A stretch of DNA of 64,000 nt from Gracilaria domingensis (GCA_022539475.1 VCMS01000009.1:436137-500136), one strand, 5' to 3'; counted from the first letter of the stretch, positions 43,863 to 55,924 are shown. The notes: generated by a model from the sequence alone, not told the origin. Translations and numbers: made by a program.

Positions 43863-46800
43863 GTGGAAGACGACAATAGGCGGTGCATTCGAAGAAGCAA
43901 GCGTCTCAAGCTTTCCGCGCCCGCGCCCGCATCTTCCGAAACGGTCACTGCCCCTTGTCGCCTTCCCGAGCCTCCGGTGTCCGAGGACATCGTTGATCCC
44001 ACTCCGTGCGCCCCTCCCATTCCTGACCTTTCGCATTGTGTTACTCCTACCCCGGGTGCCGCGTCATTACATCGAGAACACGGAAGCATTTCCCGCCTAG
44101 TACCTTCTGAGGAGGCTCTGGGTGATTTGCATATAGATTTTCTCACGCTTTGTCTGGCTTCAGTAGCTTCCAACCCTGATCATCGTGAAGCAGACGAGCT
44201 AATTGGGCTACTTTGGGACCCGCGATTCTCGAAAAAGCGATTCAACGAGACCATATCAAGTTCCAAGCGCTGTACAGAACTGAAGAACGCCATTTTCGAA
44301 TGATACGCCTCAAAAGCGGTTTCAATCGAACAACTGTCTCGCCAGAAGGATGTAAGTTCAGCGCCACCCTCTACACGAGAGAACCGGTTCAGACACTTGC
44401 GAAACAGCTCCAGTTGGCTAACAACGAAAAAACATTCTTCCACCCTATATCTCAGACCCACTCCACGTAAATATCTCACCCCATGTCCTGCTCTCTCGCA
44501 AGAGACGCCAACTCAAAACTTAAGGAAATGGTCATGGGCTCTTTGGATAGTACAATAGTATGGTACTCCCAAGAAATAAGTTACAGTGAATCTTTCGTAG
44601 GTCTTCTGCAAGTATACACCGATGAGTCTTCAACAACTCTAAAGCAAATATCGGTTACCGCCTATCCTCTTCACCTCATATTTGTCAACTTCTCCGACAA
44701 GCTACGCAGTAAGTGCATCCGTGATGACCTCACAGTAGTGGCATACTTCCCTACTACACTGATCGAGGTTTCCGCATCTGAAGCAGACGCAATGCCATTC
44801 GTTTCTAGCAAGTCTCTACGCAATTCCAGGATGCAAATCCTTCAAGAATCTCTTCGTCAAGTCCTGGAGCCCATTCTAATCTCACGGAGAAATGTTTTCA
44901 GTTCATCGGCGAAGACAAACTAAGTCGAGTGTGCCATTCTCTGCTTGCAAGTTATTGTGCGGATATTCATGAGATTAAGGAAATTCTGTCCATTCTTCAT
45001 GGGACCAAAACGGAAAGCCCGTGTCATAGATGCAAAGCCCTTCGCTCATCTTTATGCAGTCCTGTTCCCACCTCATTCAACGGACGTTCTCAAAAGCACA
45101 CGAAAAGCATCCGAAAGACATACACAGCTATCTTACAACATGCACAAAGAGACGAGGCGGAAAGACGTCCACGTCGTGCGAGGGAGAGGAGATCTCAGGC
45201 GGAAACTCTGATGCGTTCAAATTCCATATCTCTCATTCCTTCGTTCCTCGAAACTTTCGTAAGCCTTGGAATGATCCCGGGATTGTCTCTACACAGTCTG
45301 TTCTCATTCAAACCGTTAAACAACTTGCATCTCGGCATCGCGAAGCTGATAAAAACGGCCGCAATCGAGAGACTGCAGTCAGACACCCTGTGCACCACAA
45401 TAGGAACATCTGCATCGCGTTCATTTCGAACGATACGCACCCAACTCCTCAACCATGCAAACGCAATTTTAGCTGCCATAGAACGCGATTTTCCTGCCAA
45501 AGGTTTACATATCGATTTCTCCAGACAGGAGAAAGGCAAATCTTTGAATGGTAACTTCACGAAAGACGGTCTCCGTGGAATGCTGGAGGCCAAAAACTAC
45601 AAAGCACTTGACATGGCCTTCCCCTTCATAGGAGCATTCTTTAACATATGCTGTAGAGAACAGGACGTTTCCCGAATCACAGCCGTCTTCTCTCAGTACT
45701 CGAACTTGCTTTCGACCTTATTCAGATACAATCGTGACCCGTATTGGACTGAAAGCTCTCCTGTATCTTCGTTCCGCAAAAAAGACTGTGGCTGATTTTC
45801 ATCCCTCCAGACTGGGAACTCCCAAGTTTCATCTTCTCGATCATCTCGTGGACGATATTCGCCGTCTGGGAAGTATCAAGTACTACGACGCAGGCATATA
45901 GGAACATGCACACCTGCTATTTAAGAGACGCTACAAAAAGACGTCCAGAAGAACAGCAACGGCTGCGGAGGAGACTATTCGCTCCATTGAGCACGGACAT
46001 GTTAGAAAGCAATGGAATGGCAGTACTCCTTACCAGCGTAATCCAGGTTCACCAGGAACTTCCACACAGCTCCCTCGATTTGTAATGAGAGGGCGTTATT
46101 TCACTTTACGAGCTGTTCAACATTGTGTTTCAAATATGCCCAGTTCAAAAATATGGACTACTGTTAGAGAGATGTTCTCAAGTACGGACACAAGGTCGAT
46201 TCTTGACCAAATTGGTGAACAGGCCCTTCCTCCTTTCCTCAGTCTCGTGAAAGAAGCACTGGATGAGCACTCTATTACATACTTCCCAGAAAAGACAAGG
46301 ATAACTCTGGTGAATTCGGCCCTCGTGAAAGGCGGTTTCGTTCCGACTCTTGAACACTTCGATTCGTCTTCTAAGGCACTTAAGCTGGGACGACCCAAAT
46401 ACCCCATCATCCAACCAGTCTTCGCTTTTCCAGCATTTGCTCCCAGTAGAAAGCCAAAGTTTTCTACTGTCTTGGTAAGCGGAGAAGATTTAGAGACTTG
46501 GGTTGCCCAGGTGGTCGCTCTGATTCGAATATCTCTCCTTGATACTGCACTAACTGCACCAGAGGTGGCATTCGTCCGGTATTTCGAGGTTTTACCCCCC
46601 GCAACAAACATCGGCCACATATTGAAATGCATATCTTTACGGTGGGCTACAAACGATGAAAAGAACCACACTTTTCCGTTCCCTCGTCATTCCAAAGCGG
46701 AGACTATCGTAGAGTTAGCTCCTTGGTACGGGATGGTTCCTGCTTCTGCACTACAGGGAACTGTCCATGTTGTTCGATCAAACTACTCTGCTCCACCTTT

Positions 46801-46903
46801 TCGTCGTGCACTTCAATGGTTTCAACACCGATTCTACATCAATCGATTCTATCATGACTCAGATGAAGGACTAACTGAGCACGTTGATTTTGTACAGCCT
46901 TAA
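43863..46903 (+). pseudogene. Plavaka-like (CACTA/EnSpm superfamily) transposase, several frame breaks
   Basis: The blocks in order fit a Plavaka transposase. First is an N-terminal region (43863-44470). The characteristic strand LQVYTDESSTTLKQISVTAY with LRSKCIRDDLTVVAYFP (44483-44923) follows. The Cys-rich CHRCKALRSSLC region and LHSLFSFKPLNNLHLGIAKL come at 44929-45795. Next is PKFHLLDHLVDDIRRLGSIK...HAHLLFKRRYKKTSRRT near 45800-46000, and a long C-terminal domain (46085-46903). The frame changes near 44280, 44920 and 45790. In-frame stops lie at about 44468 and 45898 (TAG). Some junctions could be introns, but the stops suggest decay. CACTA-type enzymes give 3-bp duplications, matching the MITEs nearby. 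Confidence 0.8.
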
Positions 46904-49296
46904 ACATTAAGGGCTCCGTTCTCTACATGTTCACCTTGTGGTGCCTTTTCTTGTGATCCTGTGCTATGTCCGAAATCGTTCATGTCAATTTCCTTGAACT
47001 CCATATCTCCTTCATCGCATTCACCAACGAAACAATCGCTAATAAACCCCAATCTTCGGCTCACACTGTCAATAAAAAATTGTTCTTTCACAGTAAGGTA
47101 AAGTCTTCCGTTCGACGGCATTCGATATCCAAATGTAGCCTCTCTCATTTCATTACCAAGAACCTTAGTCCAATCTTCCGTTGTCGTTCCATAATTATGA
47201 AACTCGCTGGAATTGGTCCTCAAGACATGTTGCCTGAAATCCCCCAGAACATTCTTTAAACACAGAAGTAGCAGTTGGGCAAAGTTCTTTGTAAACAGTT
47301 TCTGTCTCTGGCCACCCCTTGACAAGTCCGTACTTAGAAGGCTCACAACCGTCAACACCCAAGCGTCCAAACGTGCGAGCAACAGTATTGTGCCATCTAA
47401 AAAGCTGCTCGTATCCTTGTCTTCCACATCATACCCAATAAACTTCTTCAGTACTTGTACCCCGACACGGTTTCGGAAGAACAAGTCTTGATCTTCCGTC
47501 GGCATATCCTCCACATTGTCCGCATTGGAGTACTTTAGACGAACAAATAGGGGTTTTCTCAACCATGAAGTATTCGGTGCACCATTTTCGTCGAGAGGTA
47601 GTATGTTCTCCTGCGCTTCCTTCAACTGCATTGTGAGTTCGTCACTATTTTCTTCTACCAGCTTTGTTCTTCTCCAAATCAGATCGTACCCCAGGAGCAG
47701 AAATAGTTTATCCTTCGTATTTCTCTTCCGAGCGCCCACGACGTCACTCATGGTCTGCCGCATTCTCTGCCTAAGGCACATATCTACACAAAGTTCCAGT
47801 ATGCACCTGTCGGTAAGAGATGGTTTTCTAATACCTTCCCAGCTCAACTCCTTCAACTCGCTTTCAACCATTTTCTTCAGCAAATCATCTGGCACCCCCT
47901 CTACCGACGGTGTGAACAGGCCAAAACTGCCCAAGAGCTCCACGGGGTTTTTAGGAACCATGTATGAACCACCTTCCTCCGGCTCAATAAGCCCTTCCCC
48001 ACTCTCAGTTGCGTCTTCCACCTTCTCGGTACGGTTACCCCAATTTCGGGTGAGCGACTCACCTTCGAGCCATAGCGCACTTGCTTCTCTCCTTGCCCAC
48101 GTCAGCATGTTGTGGTACACTGCTCGAGCAACCCCTCGAAACTCGTCGCACACCTCAATTTTATGCTTCTTTCGACCTGTCTGCCCAGGTTCACAAGCAC
48201 GTGTACTCCTATCTCCCTCCTGTTTCAGTGCCCCCCTTAGCCCTTCAATGACGAGATCCTTCTCCTCAAGCCTCCTTTTCAAAGCCGTACTCTGCTCTTG
48301 GGCGACCTTCACTAGAATTCCCCGAACCATCAAGTCCTCTTGTAGCGTCTTAACCTTTTCTTTAAAGCAATTCAGTTCATTTAAAAGATCACGTCTGTTC
48401 ATAGCGGTTGAATTCACACCAGTGTGGATATCTTCCGGTGTTTCTCTAGCCTTTTCGGTGACAGGCCCCGGTAATGCCGCAGGACTCGGTGTTATTTCGT
48501 TTATCGGAACTATTCTCATGTGCCATAACCTTAGACACGACAGGCTGCAGGCGTTCTGTGTCCACCCTTGGTACGGCTGTGAGCTCCAACTCCCGTCTCT
48601 GTCCTCCTTCATGATATCGTATATCAGATGAATTGGGCCTCGTACGAGCTGAAACGGCCCCCGTTCTGGAAAGAGGGGAAGGTCGAGAAGTAACTCGCCT
48701 ATCAGTCGTCTCTGGATTTTTTATTGTCTTTCTCCCTTGCCCGAACCCACTGCGAGGCATAATACGATTCATAGCGGACCCAGTTCTAGAAGACAGGGAG
48801 GGACGTGACGATCTTAATATATTAGGGTTCTCACGACTTCTCGTCATTTTCCCTTGTGGTCCAGATCCACTGGGCGGCGTAACCCGCGCCCCAGTACCTC
48901 CGGTCTTGGATATCGGCGGGGGACGTGAAGGTTTTGGTGTCATACGAACCTCTTCAGTTCCAGTTGTCATGCCCTCCTGTCCTGACCCGCTGGGCCGAGT
49001 TACCTCATCTTCTTGGGAAGCAGAGAGAGATGAATGATTTGCATTATCGGTAGTTGACGGCACGACATCGTTCGCTGATCCACGAATTCTTGACGCAATC
49101 CCGGAAGACACTCGGCTGCGAGAGGGGGAGAGAGTACTGTAGAAGGACGCCCACTGACTCTCTCCTTCGTCGAGGATGACTTCCGTTTAGAAAGTGCGGT
49201 GCTTGTAGCCTGATTCGTATCATCCGATGCTCTTCTCTTCTTCTCTTCACTCTTTTTCCGCTGCGTACTATTTCGCTTTCTCGGCGTTATACCCAT
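46900..49296 (-). pseudogene. Unrecognised coiled-coil gene, convergent with the transposase
   Basis: From Met 49296 (MGITPRKRNSTQRKKSEEK, basic and NLS-like) the frame changes near 49110 into a Ser/Pro/Arg-rich linker with repeated RPSGSGQ/PPSGSGPQG/PRSGFGQG units. It changes back before 48500 into a 500-residue region: a coiled coil (LNELNCFKEKVKTLQEDL), then a helical globular domain ending ENGALNV. The two compensating shifts could be one or two short introns. The stop overlaps that of the transposase by 4 bp. The position suggests a second, accessory gene of the same transposon. No family recognised. Confidence 0.6.
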
Positions 49297-49572
49297 GTTG
49301 TGGAGATAAACGGGGTAAGGAAACGAAATTGTTGGGGGGGGGGGGGGTTGGGGGGTGCATGGTTCAGATATTCGGGGAGACTCCGCAGTTCCTGCTCTTA
49401 AGGAATTTGAGGTGCCCAATGCGTCGCAAATATCGCCGTTACAAATAGATGAAGAGCTCCAGTGTACAGGTACAACGCGTACTGCAGGCAACTGCAACAT
49501 TCACAAGCATATTTACTTTCTATTCGGTACTGCACTCATCTATTGCTTCAATGTCAAAGCCCAGTCCCAGAC
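49297..49572. other. Short intergenic with homopolymer G runs
   Basis: A run of 14 G (49334-49347) followed by TT and 6 G lies in the leader of the coiled-coil gene (poly-C on its sense strand). Otherwise featureless. Confidence 0.6.
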
Positions 49573-52500
49573 TTACTGCTCTCCGTAGTTGAAATACAAC
49601 GCTTCGCCCCTCTCAATATCTCTTACTGCTATACAACGAAGTAGAGCATAGTTAGAAAGGTCGGACTTAAACTGTATCACGGACTTCGCTTCCACCATCT
49701 GCACATTGGCATTTCGAGTCCTGTTCGACCGGGGCTGCGATAAATCGGGATCCTCGGCATGATATCCGGTGTCGTTAATGTAGCCCCCGATACAAAAAGG
49801 CGCCGGGACAATGTAGACTTCGCTCTCCTTTCTATCATGAGCGTGTTCTGATCTATTTCTCAGGTGCAGAAACTCCGAACCAGTCACAGTGACCATCATA
49901 GAAAACAACATGTACCGCACAGGAGTTGCTTCGAGACAGACACTTCCATACGTTAAGTGTCTTTCCTTCCGGTTCGTCAGATCCGTGTATACCAAATTTC
50001 CATAAAAATGACAGATAGTTTCCCCAGCCAATATTTTATGTTCCGTGAACACCCCCATACCAGCACGGGGATGTCGAATCTTAGAAGATGCTACATGTAA
50101 GCGATAGCGATTGGCTTCAAAAGTCAACAGCATATGCATATCCATTAGATTCAGAGCTCCTCGGTACTTCTCGTCCCAAAGATCTACAGTATGCTGTCCA
50201 CACTTGTCGACAAAGTCCCAGTCCTTCCAGTATCTTCCTAGGAGCTGAGAAATATGTGCAGGCATCACTTGGTACTGGGGGTATCCAAATGGAGCCTCCC
50301 ATTCAAGCCGACCTCGGTCCCGATGTGGAACCCGTTCATAAGTCGGTGAAGCAGCATCCACCACCCCCTGTTCAACCACGATGTCATTCTTCCCCCCGCG
50401 AAGAACTTCGGCTATAAGAGTCGTTATATGGTGCTTCGCATGGCTGAAACATGGCCTATTCTTCTCGCACTCCAAGAACTTCCTATGCCTTGTCAGCGAT
50501 AAGCACGCCATACCCCTAGAAAAAGTTCCCGCGAACATGTCCATCACAAGATCACCCGGTCTTGTGAACCGACATATCAACTGCTTCATCAACTCCCTGG
50601 ACTTCTGCTCCGGTCTTATGTACTGCCCACTTGGTACTGAACTACCTGGCTCATGTACCTTCCATATCAACCACTCCCCCGCTCTCGGTTTTGGCGCCCG
50701 ATCAATTACATTCCTGTTAGCCGGGAAAGTAGAAGGAATGAAAATTTTCTCCTCAAATGGAGTAAGACGGGCTTCCTCCGATGGTCGCAATCCACGCTTC
50801 ACCCCATGAACGGCGTACTCCGTTACGGGCTGTATCCCAAACTTCCATGGATTCCCGCCAACCCTACTTCGATCCCGGATGAACACCAGGGGATTCCCAT
50901 CCACTTTAAACGAAAGCATGAGTTCTGGCTTACCTTCGCTTCCAGTGTCATCTTTCGTACTCGCCGTTTCCGACAGCATCCTGTGCCAAACATGAAACTG
51001 TGCCATGGCACAGAATATAATGAAGTGCACACTCGACCGAAGCGCGGAACTTATTAAGTCAGCCGTACTGATCATGTCATCCTCACTGAAGACATCGTGA
51101 GCACTATTCCGTTTGCTCCTCTTCCTTCGAGTGTTAAAGGGAGGGTCTTTTAAGACAAGCTGTGCCCCACCCCATAAAATCTCACTCTGATTCACGAATG
51201 TTTCATGTGTGTGCCTCAGGTCCTTCATGTCACAGTTGTACGCTACAAAGTGTGACTTTCTCATCCCCTTCCACACCTTGTCCATATTCATTCGAAGGAG
51301 ACTGGATATCCCCTTCATGGGCGGCTCAATACCTCTCTTTTGGATGTTGTACCCGGCAACCCGAGATTCATGCTCCGCACGATTCACCGGCTTCTCGAAG
51401 TCGTCGCTATCGGAACTCACGAGGTCCATATACTCTCGACGAGGTGGGGGTGGGGCAGACTTGGTCGAAGAAGGTTCGGCATTACCGGAAGTTTTAGGAG
51501 TTTTCGTCAGTTCCATATCAGGTTTCGCGTGAATGCCCACATTAAACCCTGCCGCATGACGCATATCCTGTATCGGTTTCCATAGCAAGTGCGAAAAGTT
51601 CCGAAATCTTGCAGGCAACTCACCGGAGTCAAAACCAGATACGGTATCCATCCGTATCTCCGAAAACTCTATCCAGTTCTTCATCTGATCAATCCGTAAG
51701 CTATGGAGGCTTTCGTGCGTGCATATGGTTTCGAGGTCTGTCAAAAATTCCTTAGCCAGTATTCGGAGGTTTGTATCGCATTCATCACTCAAGGTCTCCA
51801 CCGATCCACTAGTACTGCTCTGTGGCACATCCTGTGTGTTGAATCGAGTACTCTGGCTTGGCGGGGCATAACCAGACTCACGTGTCTCTAGCGCTGTATA
51901 CTTCAAGGTCTGCTTATTCATGTAAATGTATGGTTTCACCATGTGCTGAACGTTCTTGTATCCAAGATGAGCCGCAAAACAATTCCATGCCCATACGACC
52001 TCACTGATAGCGAATCCCAGTCGATCACAGCTGTCTTTGGAGAACGACGTAAAAGTGGGTATGTACACAGATGATGCATGGTTCACTTTTCGTTTCTTCT
52101 TCGATTGTTTCTTCTTCATCATTCGGATGTTGTCGTTCTCTCCCATTATGTGGCCGAGGTATGATAAATATATAACGAACTCAAATGGGTTCGCAGCTGT
52201 TGGTGGGATGAACACTGTCGTCTTCAGAACCTGCTTTCTCCTGGTCATGAAATAACCAACCAGGCATCGCACCGGTAGGTATATACCCATATCCATAGAG
52301 AGAAGGAATAATCGCGGAGTGTCTGGTCCTCATCCTCGTCCTTCTTGTCAAGAAGCTTCGTCACAAGATATCGTTGCTCCACAGGTTTGTTAGTCACAAC
52401 ACTTTTTCGCAGCTGTGGCAGTGTCATGTTCTGCAGGTTCTTGGAGTTAGTGGTTTCCTCAAACATCTTCCTTGCCTCCGGAATATCCTTATAGTTGTCG

Positions 52501-52676
52501 GCGCAGAACTCTATTAGCCCTCTATACCCCACGTCCCTTGGCCGATCAGGGCCTCCATCGCTGTTTGCCAAAGCATCGCGAAGAACCAAGAAAAGTCTGA
52601 CATATGCATGGAACGGCGGAGGCGGAGCACTCATGTCGATAGGATGTATCTCCTCTCCATCATCGGTGGAATCCAT
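49573..52676 (-). CDS. Adenine-type DNA methyltransferase fused to a SET domain (one frameshift)
   Basis: From Met 52676 the product is about 1,030 residues if a single missing base near 52307 is allowed for. The truncated copy at 13.6 kb keeps that base and is in frame. After an N-terminal helical region comes LVLKDPPFNTRR (motif IV DPPF), then DMFAGTFSRGMACL (motif I, FxG type), the order of beta-class N6-adenine/N4-cytosine methyltransferases. SAM would be the methyl donor. The C-terminal part is a SET domain: RAGMGVF, GGYINDTGYHAEDPD in the NHS position, and GEALYFNYGEQ. The usual NHSC is NDTG, so lysine-methyltransferase activity is uncertain. It lies next to a CACTA-type transposase gene and a foldback pair. 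Confidence 0.85.
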
Positions 52677-52688
52677 CGCTTCAGCGCA

Positions 52689-52768
52689 AACAACGGAGGC
52701 GAGCCTTTAAATGGCGACTTACGCTGGGCACCCTCGCTTTCGGCAGCTCCTCCAAGCGCACTGCCAGT
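52689..52768 (-). promoter_or_regulatory. Shared leader upstream of the methyltransferase-SET gene
   Basis: Sense-strand landmarks ACACGGACGAGACTGGCAGT and GCCCAGCGTAA are shared with the ParB-dioxygenase gene leader (18099-18182). It ends about 15 bp before the proposed ATG, and contains an ATTTAAAG-like TATA relative near 52712. Confidence 0.8.
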
Positions 52769-52976
52769 CTCGTCCGTGTCTGTGTCCGCTCCCTTCTGAG
52801 GTCGGTGTCCGTGCCGCTTTGAGCGGGTGCGATAGCGTCGCGTGTCGGCCACGTCGCGATTCGGAGCTATTGCAAAGGTCGCGTATTGTGCTAATAGTCG
52901 CAGACCAAGTGGGTGTGAAGCGCTAGTTTTCTCTAGTTTGATATATGTGCATGGCGTGTGCAGCGAAATCACTGCC

Positions 52977-53305
52977 GGAAGTGCCGGGAGGAGTGTTTTG
53001 GGAGGTCTCCGGAGGGTGCCAGAATGTGGCCAGAACGTGCACGCGGGCAAGGGGGGGGGGCTGAAAGTGGGGGTCGGTCGTGTTAGAGTAGGTACCCTAA
53101 CACGACCAGACCCCCCCGCCCGCGGGCATAAAATCGCACATTTTTCAAAAAATCGCCCAAAAGGTGTCCGCGGGCGGGGGGGTCCGGTCGTATTAGGATA
53201 CCTACCCTAACATGACCGACCCCCGCCCGCCCGCGGGCACGTTTCGAGCACATTCTAGCGCTTTCCCGAGACTTCCCAAAACACAACCCCCGGCACTTCC
53301 TATAC
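52977..53305. repeat. Foldback element A'
   Basis: Homologous to 15701-16035 but without the solo LTR. Hairpins at 53076-53107 and 53186-53217, with G-runs (10 G near 53050). Outer arms GGAGGTCTCCGGAGGGTGCC and TCCCGAGACTTCCC are partly complementary. Confidence 0.87.
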
Positions 53306-53755
53306 CCACTGCGTCACCTCAGTGCACCATCCCGTCTTCTCCACCCTCCATAAACTCCCTAATTTCCACGCGCACCACACCGACCCTAGAGAAGAGGATG
53401 GTGTCGAGAGTCAATGATGTGGGGTACTCTATGCATTCTGCGCTATGTTCCACGACGGAGGCTGATATACTGGATGCACCGTAGATGGCCCGGCGGCCGC
53501 CCCTGGCGCAGCAATACTTAAGAGCGCTATCGATAGCAGTCTTTTGTAGTCTAGTGGTAAACTATGAAACAACTTATAACTTTCAGTAAACTAATCTTTA
53601 CGCCAGTCATCCACTGTACATGACGCAATTCCATCCCGGATCCTTAAGTTCGTTACGCGCATGCAGCCCATCGGAGGGCCGCCGCTGTGCTCGCCAGCGA
53701 CCGCGCGCAACAGCAGTCCCACTCCGAACCCACGACACCGACCGCTGCTGACACC
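53306..53755. repeat. Duplicated non-coding block (paired with 16036-16460)
   Basis: Matches the left copy over most of its length, with an unmatched point at the end where the left copy has the 980-bp insertion. No gene. Confidence 0.65.
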
Positions 53756-53825
53756 AGGGAGTTAGGGAGCGTTTGAAGGATGGAGAAGACGCGTTGGTGC
53801 ATTGAGGTGACGCGGTGGGTGCCGG

Positions 53826-54150
53826 AAGTGCCTGGAGGAGTGTTTTGGGAGGTCTCCGGAGGGTGCCAGAATGTGCCCAAAACGTGCTCGCAGGCAGCGG
53901 GGGGGGGGGGGTTGGTCGGTCGTGTTAGGGTAGGTACCCTAACACGACCGGACCCCCCCCCGCGGGCACGTTTTGGGCGATTTTTTGAAAATGTGCGATT
54001 TTATGCCCGCGGGCGGGGGGTTCCGGTCGTGTTAGGGTACCTACCCTAACACGGCCGACCCTCCCCACCCCTCCGCCCGCGGGCACGTTCTGGCCACATT
54101 CTGGCGCCTTCCCGGGACCACACAAAACACGCCCCCCGGCAGTGATTTCG
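53826..54150. repeat. Foldback element B'
   Basis: Homologous to 17545-17890. Hairpins at 53918-53949 (GGTCGTGTTAGGGTA and its complement around a 2-base centre; perfect) and 54025-54056 (one mismatch). A run of 12 G precedes the first. Confidence 0.87.
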
Positions 54151-54723
54151 CTACACCCGGCCGCCGGGAAGTTGACGCCGCTGTCCACGTGTATTGGCGG
54201 CAGTAGGCTGTACATGAATGTGAATGAGTGTACTCTAGACTACTCTGGAAAGCATCGTCTGTGTTCTGCAAAGTGGAATATAGTGTGTTCGCTTTGGAAA
54301 CTAAGCTAGTTTTGGGGGTATTTGGGGCGCGCAAGGGGGTAGCAGAGGCTGGCACTCAAAAAATTAAGAAATTTTGGAATATTAAATTCCATTTCGCGCA
54401 GTTTAGTTCTTGGGTCCCCTAGTTTTTGTAGAGGTTCTACTTCGCCGCACCACCCCATTCACTCTTTTCCGCGACCCTCTCTCAAAACTGCACTCGTGCT
54501 AGTTTGCGTTTCCATTTTCTCCCATGTTGCAATGCCAATCGCAACTCATCCCACCTCAATCATCCCATCACTTCTTCCCAGTCCACACCACCCCCGCTAT
54601 TTACCCATTTCTCGCCCATCACGCGTTCGCATCCTCTCTCTCCGTCTCCGCAAACGTCATTTTGTAGAAGTCAGGTGTACAACCCTCCCCCTTCTCGTGT
54701 ACCCGCCTCGCCCCAAAACGGCT

Positions 54724-55653
54724 TCAAATCCCTCCCATCCTTCTCTCCTCCTGTCCCCTCAGAATCCCCTTCGCAGTCCGCGCTACCTCCGCCGCACTCC
54801 TAAACCCAGTCACCACCGGAGCTCCCACTCCCTCCCGCGGCACCTCCTCCACCACCTTCTTCATCTCCTTACGCCTCTTCTTCAGACGGCTCTTCCCATC
54901 CCCAACCCCACCACCCTTTGTCTTCGGTGTCACAGGAGACCCCTTCTGCACCGCCACCCTTCCCACACTTCCCTTCTCCGTCTTTCCCTCCACACCTCCT
55001 TTCACCGTCTCCTCTTCCACCAATCTTTGCCTCTTGCCCAGCTCCTTCACCCCTTTCTCCAGCACGTCCAACCTCTCGTTCAGAACCCTATTCTCCTCCC
55101 GCAACTCTCCAACCTCCCTTCCCGCACACTCCACTATCCCATACACATGATTTCTCATCTCCACTCCCAATACCGACAACGAATTCCGCAGGCTCGAAAT
55201 CGCCTCAACCGAAACACCACTACCACCCCCACTCAGCACCACACCGCCCATTTCCGTTACAATCTCCACAATTCCATCGTCCAGTTGCTCCTTCATCACC
55301 AACCCCAACATCCCCACCCTCGCCTTCATCTCCCCCACAAACCGCATCTCCCTGTCACCCTCTCCGCCCCCACTCTCTATCTGGTCTCCAACCTCTAACT
55401 GACTCAGATGCACCGCACCCCTTCTCTCCATTGAGACCCCCTCCACCTCCAATTCTACCCCCTTCTCCACCTCATCACCATCCCCTCTCCTCGCCTCACA
55501 CTTCTTTCCTTCATCAGCCACTTCCTTCTTCTGCGACATCCGACCAGCCGCCGTAATCACGTCCTCTTCCCGCTTTGGTGACGGCGTCGGCGGTACCTCC
55601 TTCCCCTCCAACAGCGCCAACAGCTCCTCATCCTTCACGTATCCGTTCGACAT
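54724..55653 (-). CDS. Gene F, right arm: unrecognised coiled-coil/basic protein (309 aa)
   Basis: Start taken at MSNGYVKDEELLALLE, matching the left arm; an upstream Met (55749) is not conserved. Open throughout, coiled coil and basic C terminus conserved, and same length as the left copy. Gene F is the only one of the six open in both arms, which suggests either recent function or a composition that seldom yields stops. Confidence 0.6.
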   Translation of the reverse strand: MSNGYVKDEELLALLEGKEVPPTPSPKREEDVITAAGRMSQKKEVADEGKKCEARRGDGDEVEKGVELEVEGVSMERRGAVHLSQLEVGDQIESGGGEGDREMRFVGEMKARVGMLGLVMKEQLDDGIVEIVTEMGGVVLSGGGSGVSVEAISSLRNSLSVLGVEMRNHVYGIVECAGREVGELREENRVLNERLDVLEKGVKELGKRQRLVEEETVKGGVEGKTEKGSVGRVAVQKGSPVTPKTKGGGVGDGKSRLKKRRKEMKKVVEEVPREGVGAPVVTGFRSAAEVARTAKGILRGQEERRMGGI

Positions 55654-55924
55654 CTTCAGAAGAAGAAGTAGTAGTTGGATCGAAGTTTCCGCTGCGATAC
55701 AGTGCAATCGAGCTAAACTGTGCTGTCCACCCCCACTGTCCAACCACACGGGCTATATCCAGCACCATGATTGTCCCTGTTTCCCTCATCCCATTTCCCG
55801 CCAAAACATCTACTGTACACCTTCGCACCTTCCACTATTTGAGCGCCACCTCTCTGTCTCCTCTTTCGCGCTCACATAATCCCCACCCACCTCGCCTCGA
55901 CCGGCGATATTTTTCTCTTCCACC

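Noticed and set aside
49573-52676. Giant-virus insertion as source of the methyltransferase-SET gene
   Set aside because: No capsid, packaging or viral polymerase genes nearby; neighbours are transposons.
54753-55556. Long Pro/Ser/His-rich frames opposite gene F (also 29669-30307 and 47516-48631 opposite other genes)
   Set aside because: They are composition shadows of GA-rich genes on the other strand; no domain and strong bias.
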